This document shows, one piece after another, positions 63,048 to 64,000 of a DNA stretch of 64,000 nt. How positions within the stretch are numbered: the stretch's first letter is position 1; the number at the start of each line of letters is the position of its first letter. Location: positions 1,674,001 through 1,738,000 of the forward strand of contig NZ_CP091792.1 of the NCBI RefSeq assembly GCF_022024115.1, in the 5' to 3' direction. A model generated the notes under the pieces. That model saw only the letters and a program-made list of their open reading frames with translations, was not told where the DNA came from and made no database searches. Source of the DNA: Prevotella communis (GTDB taxonomy: Bacteria; Bacteroidota; Bacteroidia; Bacteroidales; Bacteroidaceae). The position numbers and the translations under genes were made by a program.

Positions 63048-63327
63048 CAGAATTATGGACGATATTCGTAGTACTATCTCTCCAGAGATGAAACTACAAA
63101 TGGAACTGTCTGTAGCTATTGCTAACCGCATCTACGACATCCTTGAAGAAAAGGGAATGTCGCAGAAGGACTTTGCCCGTCTGATGGGAAAGACAGAGAC
63201 AGAGGTGAGCCGATGGCTCTCTGGTACTCACAACTTGACAATGGCCACTATTTGCAAAATATCTGCTGCTCTTAATGCTGATGTTGTGAAAGTGGCAGAT
63301 CGCGAATTGGAGCCTGCGTGTGTGTGA
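63022..63327 (+). CDS. XRE-family HTH regulator, antitoxin-like
   Basis: A 101-residue protein with a clear HTH: ANRIYDILEEKGMSQKDFARLMGKTETEVSRWLSGTHNLTMATICKISAALNADV. The layout, with no ligand domain and a 40-residue N-terminal extension, resembles HigA-like antitoxins or small phage-type repressors. No full toxin gene is adjacent; the 19-residue ORF overlapping its 5' end is the only candidate remnant. The start is uncertain: ATGs at 63022, 63037 and 63055 are all in frame, none with good Shine-Dalgarno spacing. Confidence 0.8.
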   Translation: MARNIMKTNRIMDDIRSTISPEMKLQMELSVAIANRIYDILEEKGMSQKDFARLMGKTETEVSRWLSGTHNLTMATICKISAALNADVVKVADRELEPACV

Positions 63328-63395
63328 TACTATAGAGATGATGTCTGATAACGCAGCAGGGCTGCCTCTATAATATACGCAAAACATAAACGACA

Positions 63396-63791
63396 ATGGA
63401 TATACAGGAATTATTGAATAGGACGGATAGGTTTGCAGCCAATGCTGGTTGTAGGATTACGGAGGTGGACGGGCAGCATGCCGTGGCGCAGATGACGGTA
63501 ACGGCGATGCACCTGAATGGTGGTAATGTGTGTCAGGGTGGGGCGCTGTTTACGCTTGCCGACTTGGCCATTGCTGCCTGGATGAACTACAACGGACAGC
63601 TGACGTTTGGCATCAATAGCAGCATCATGTTTGTATCGAGTGCTCGTGAGGGTGATGTGCTGTGGGCTGAGGCTGTCGGTATATGTGACCACCACAAAAT
63701 CCCAGCCGTAGAGGTGCGCGTGACCAACCAGGAGGGAAGGCTCATCTGTCACGTGACGGGCATGGGATATCGTAAAAATGTGATGATGTAA
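63396..63791 (+). CDS. PaaI-family hotdog thioesterase
   Basis: A 131-residue hotdog-fold acyl-CoA thioesterase. The PaaI signature is present: GGNVCQGGALFTLADLAIAAWMN with the conserved HGG-like loop replaced here by CQGG, and INSSIMFVSSAREGDVLWAEA. The usual His before GG is Cys or Gln in this region, a deviation worth noting. No phenylacetate pathway genes are nearby, so a general acyl-CoA clean-up role is more likely. A terminator follows at once. Confidence 0.85.
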   Translation: MDIQELLNRTDRFAANAGCRITEVDGQHAVAQMTVTAMHLNGGNVCQGGALFTLADLAIAAWMNYNGQLTFGINSSIMFVSSAREGDVLWAEAVGICDHHKIPAVEVRVTNQEGRLICHVTGMGYRKNVMM

Positions 63792-63795
63792 GATA

Positions 63796-63835
63796 CAGCA
63801 AAAATCCTGGTGCTCATGCATCAGGATTTTTGCTG
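63796..63835. terminator. Bidirectional terminator after the thioesterase gene
   Basis: A 14-bp perfect stem (CAGCAAAAATCCTG and complement) with a 12-nt loop, TTTT beyond. It also lies just past the 3' end of the minus-strand gene at 63846. Confidence 0.9.
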
Positions 63836-63845
63836 TTTTCAGGTC

Positions 63846-64000
63846 TTATGAGTTACTTCCCCATACTTCGTCGGATATCTCCTTGACCAGACGGAGCTTG
63901 GCCCATTGTTCGTCGACGGTGAGCTTGTTGCCGATGGCACAAGAGGCGAAGCCACATTGGGGCGAGAGCGACAGACGGTCGAGGGGGATGTACTTGGATG
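63846..64000 (-). CDS. MetE-like (B12-independent methionine synthase family) protein, C-terminus only
   Basis: The last 50 codons of a gene entering from the right edge. The product ends IPLDRLSLSPQCGFASC, then IGNKLTVDEQWAKLRLVKEI and a short tail. SPQCGF with the following Cys is the C-terminal zinc-binding signature of MetE/UroD-type methyltransferases. Whether it is full-length MetE or the short C-terminal-domain type common in Bacteroidetes cannot be seen. Confidence 0.75.
   Translation of the reverse strand, partial: SKYIPLDRLSLSPQCGFASCAIGNKLTVDEQWAKLRLVKEISDEVWGSNS

Noticed and set aside
1..64000. tRNA or rRNA genes
   Set aside because: All gaps over 60 bp were read for tRNA arms and rRNA-like sequence; nothing convincing was seen.

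Overview
The window looks like a chromosomal segment of a Prevotella-type Bacteroidales bacterium. The signs are: repeated TAnnTTTG promoter elements, several with a TTTG box 19-20 bp upstream; a short (290-residue) primary sigma factor of the Bacteroidetes type; an 11-subunit type complex I lacking nuoE, nuoF and nuoG; many SusC-era style outer-membrane proteins; an ASCH/DUF2779 pair; and a 32-residue 'smalltalk' protein. I cannot name the species from sequence alone. I recognised no tRNA, rRNA, transposase or CRISPR array.

Layout. 1-10.8 kb is housekeeping: carB (cut by the left edge), a secreted family-10-like glycosidase, cstA, a small outer-membrane barrel, nadC, a secreted C69 peptidase and ettA. 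10.8-17.4 kb is a compact minus-strand operon phoH-purC-menG-aroE-TPM-lemA-purM, followed by dnaB. 19.1-23.5 kb holds a large outer-membrane barrel and a PL1 pectate lyase lipoprotein. 23.5-33.7 kb is the nuo operon (A-B-CD-H-I-J-K-L-M-N). 33.8-43.7 kb holds a TonB-dependent receptor, an AddB/AddA-like recombination pair and a DUF5686 barrel; rpoD follows at 43.8-44.7 kb.

From about 44.8 kb to 63.0 kb the window becomes accessory. A 1474-residue secreted protein built of five CUB-like and four InlB-like modules, plus a 53-residue peptide and a smalltalk gene, is flanked on both sides by related 22-bp palindromic repeat arrays. Next come a CdiA-toxin-like nuclease-domain gene, a predicted small RNA, and a roughly 370-nt highly structured leader with mutually exclusive pairings. 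The leader precedes a three-gene operon: PLD-nuclease/SNF2 helicase, adenine DNA methyltransferase, and a DprA-like SLOG protein. The operon has the parts of a split restriction-modification system. It is followed by an ASCH protein with a Cas4/DEDD-like DUF2779 nuclease, a HicAB toxin-antitoxin pair, and an almost 1-kb gene-free zone made largely of 11-bp and 7-bp phased repeats. The right edge returns to ordinary genes: an XRE regulator, a PaaI thioesterase and a MetE-like gene cut by the edge.

The least explained signals are the phased repeats (periods 7, 8, 9 and 11/22 bp, at a dozen or so loci, two of them inside reading frames) and the structured leader of the defence-like operon.
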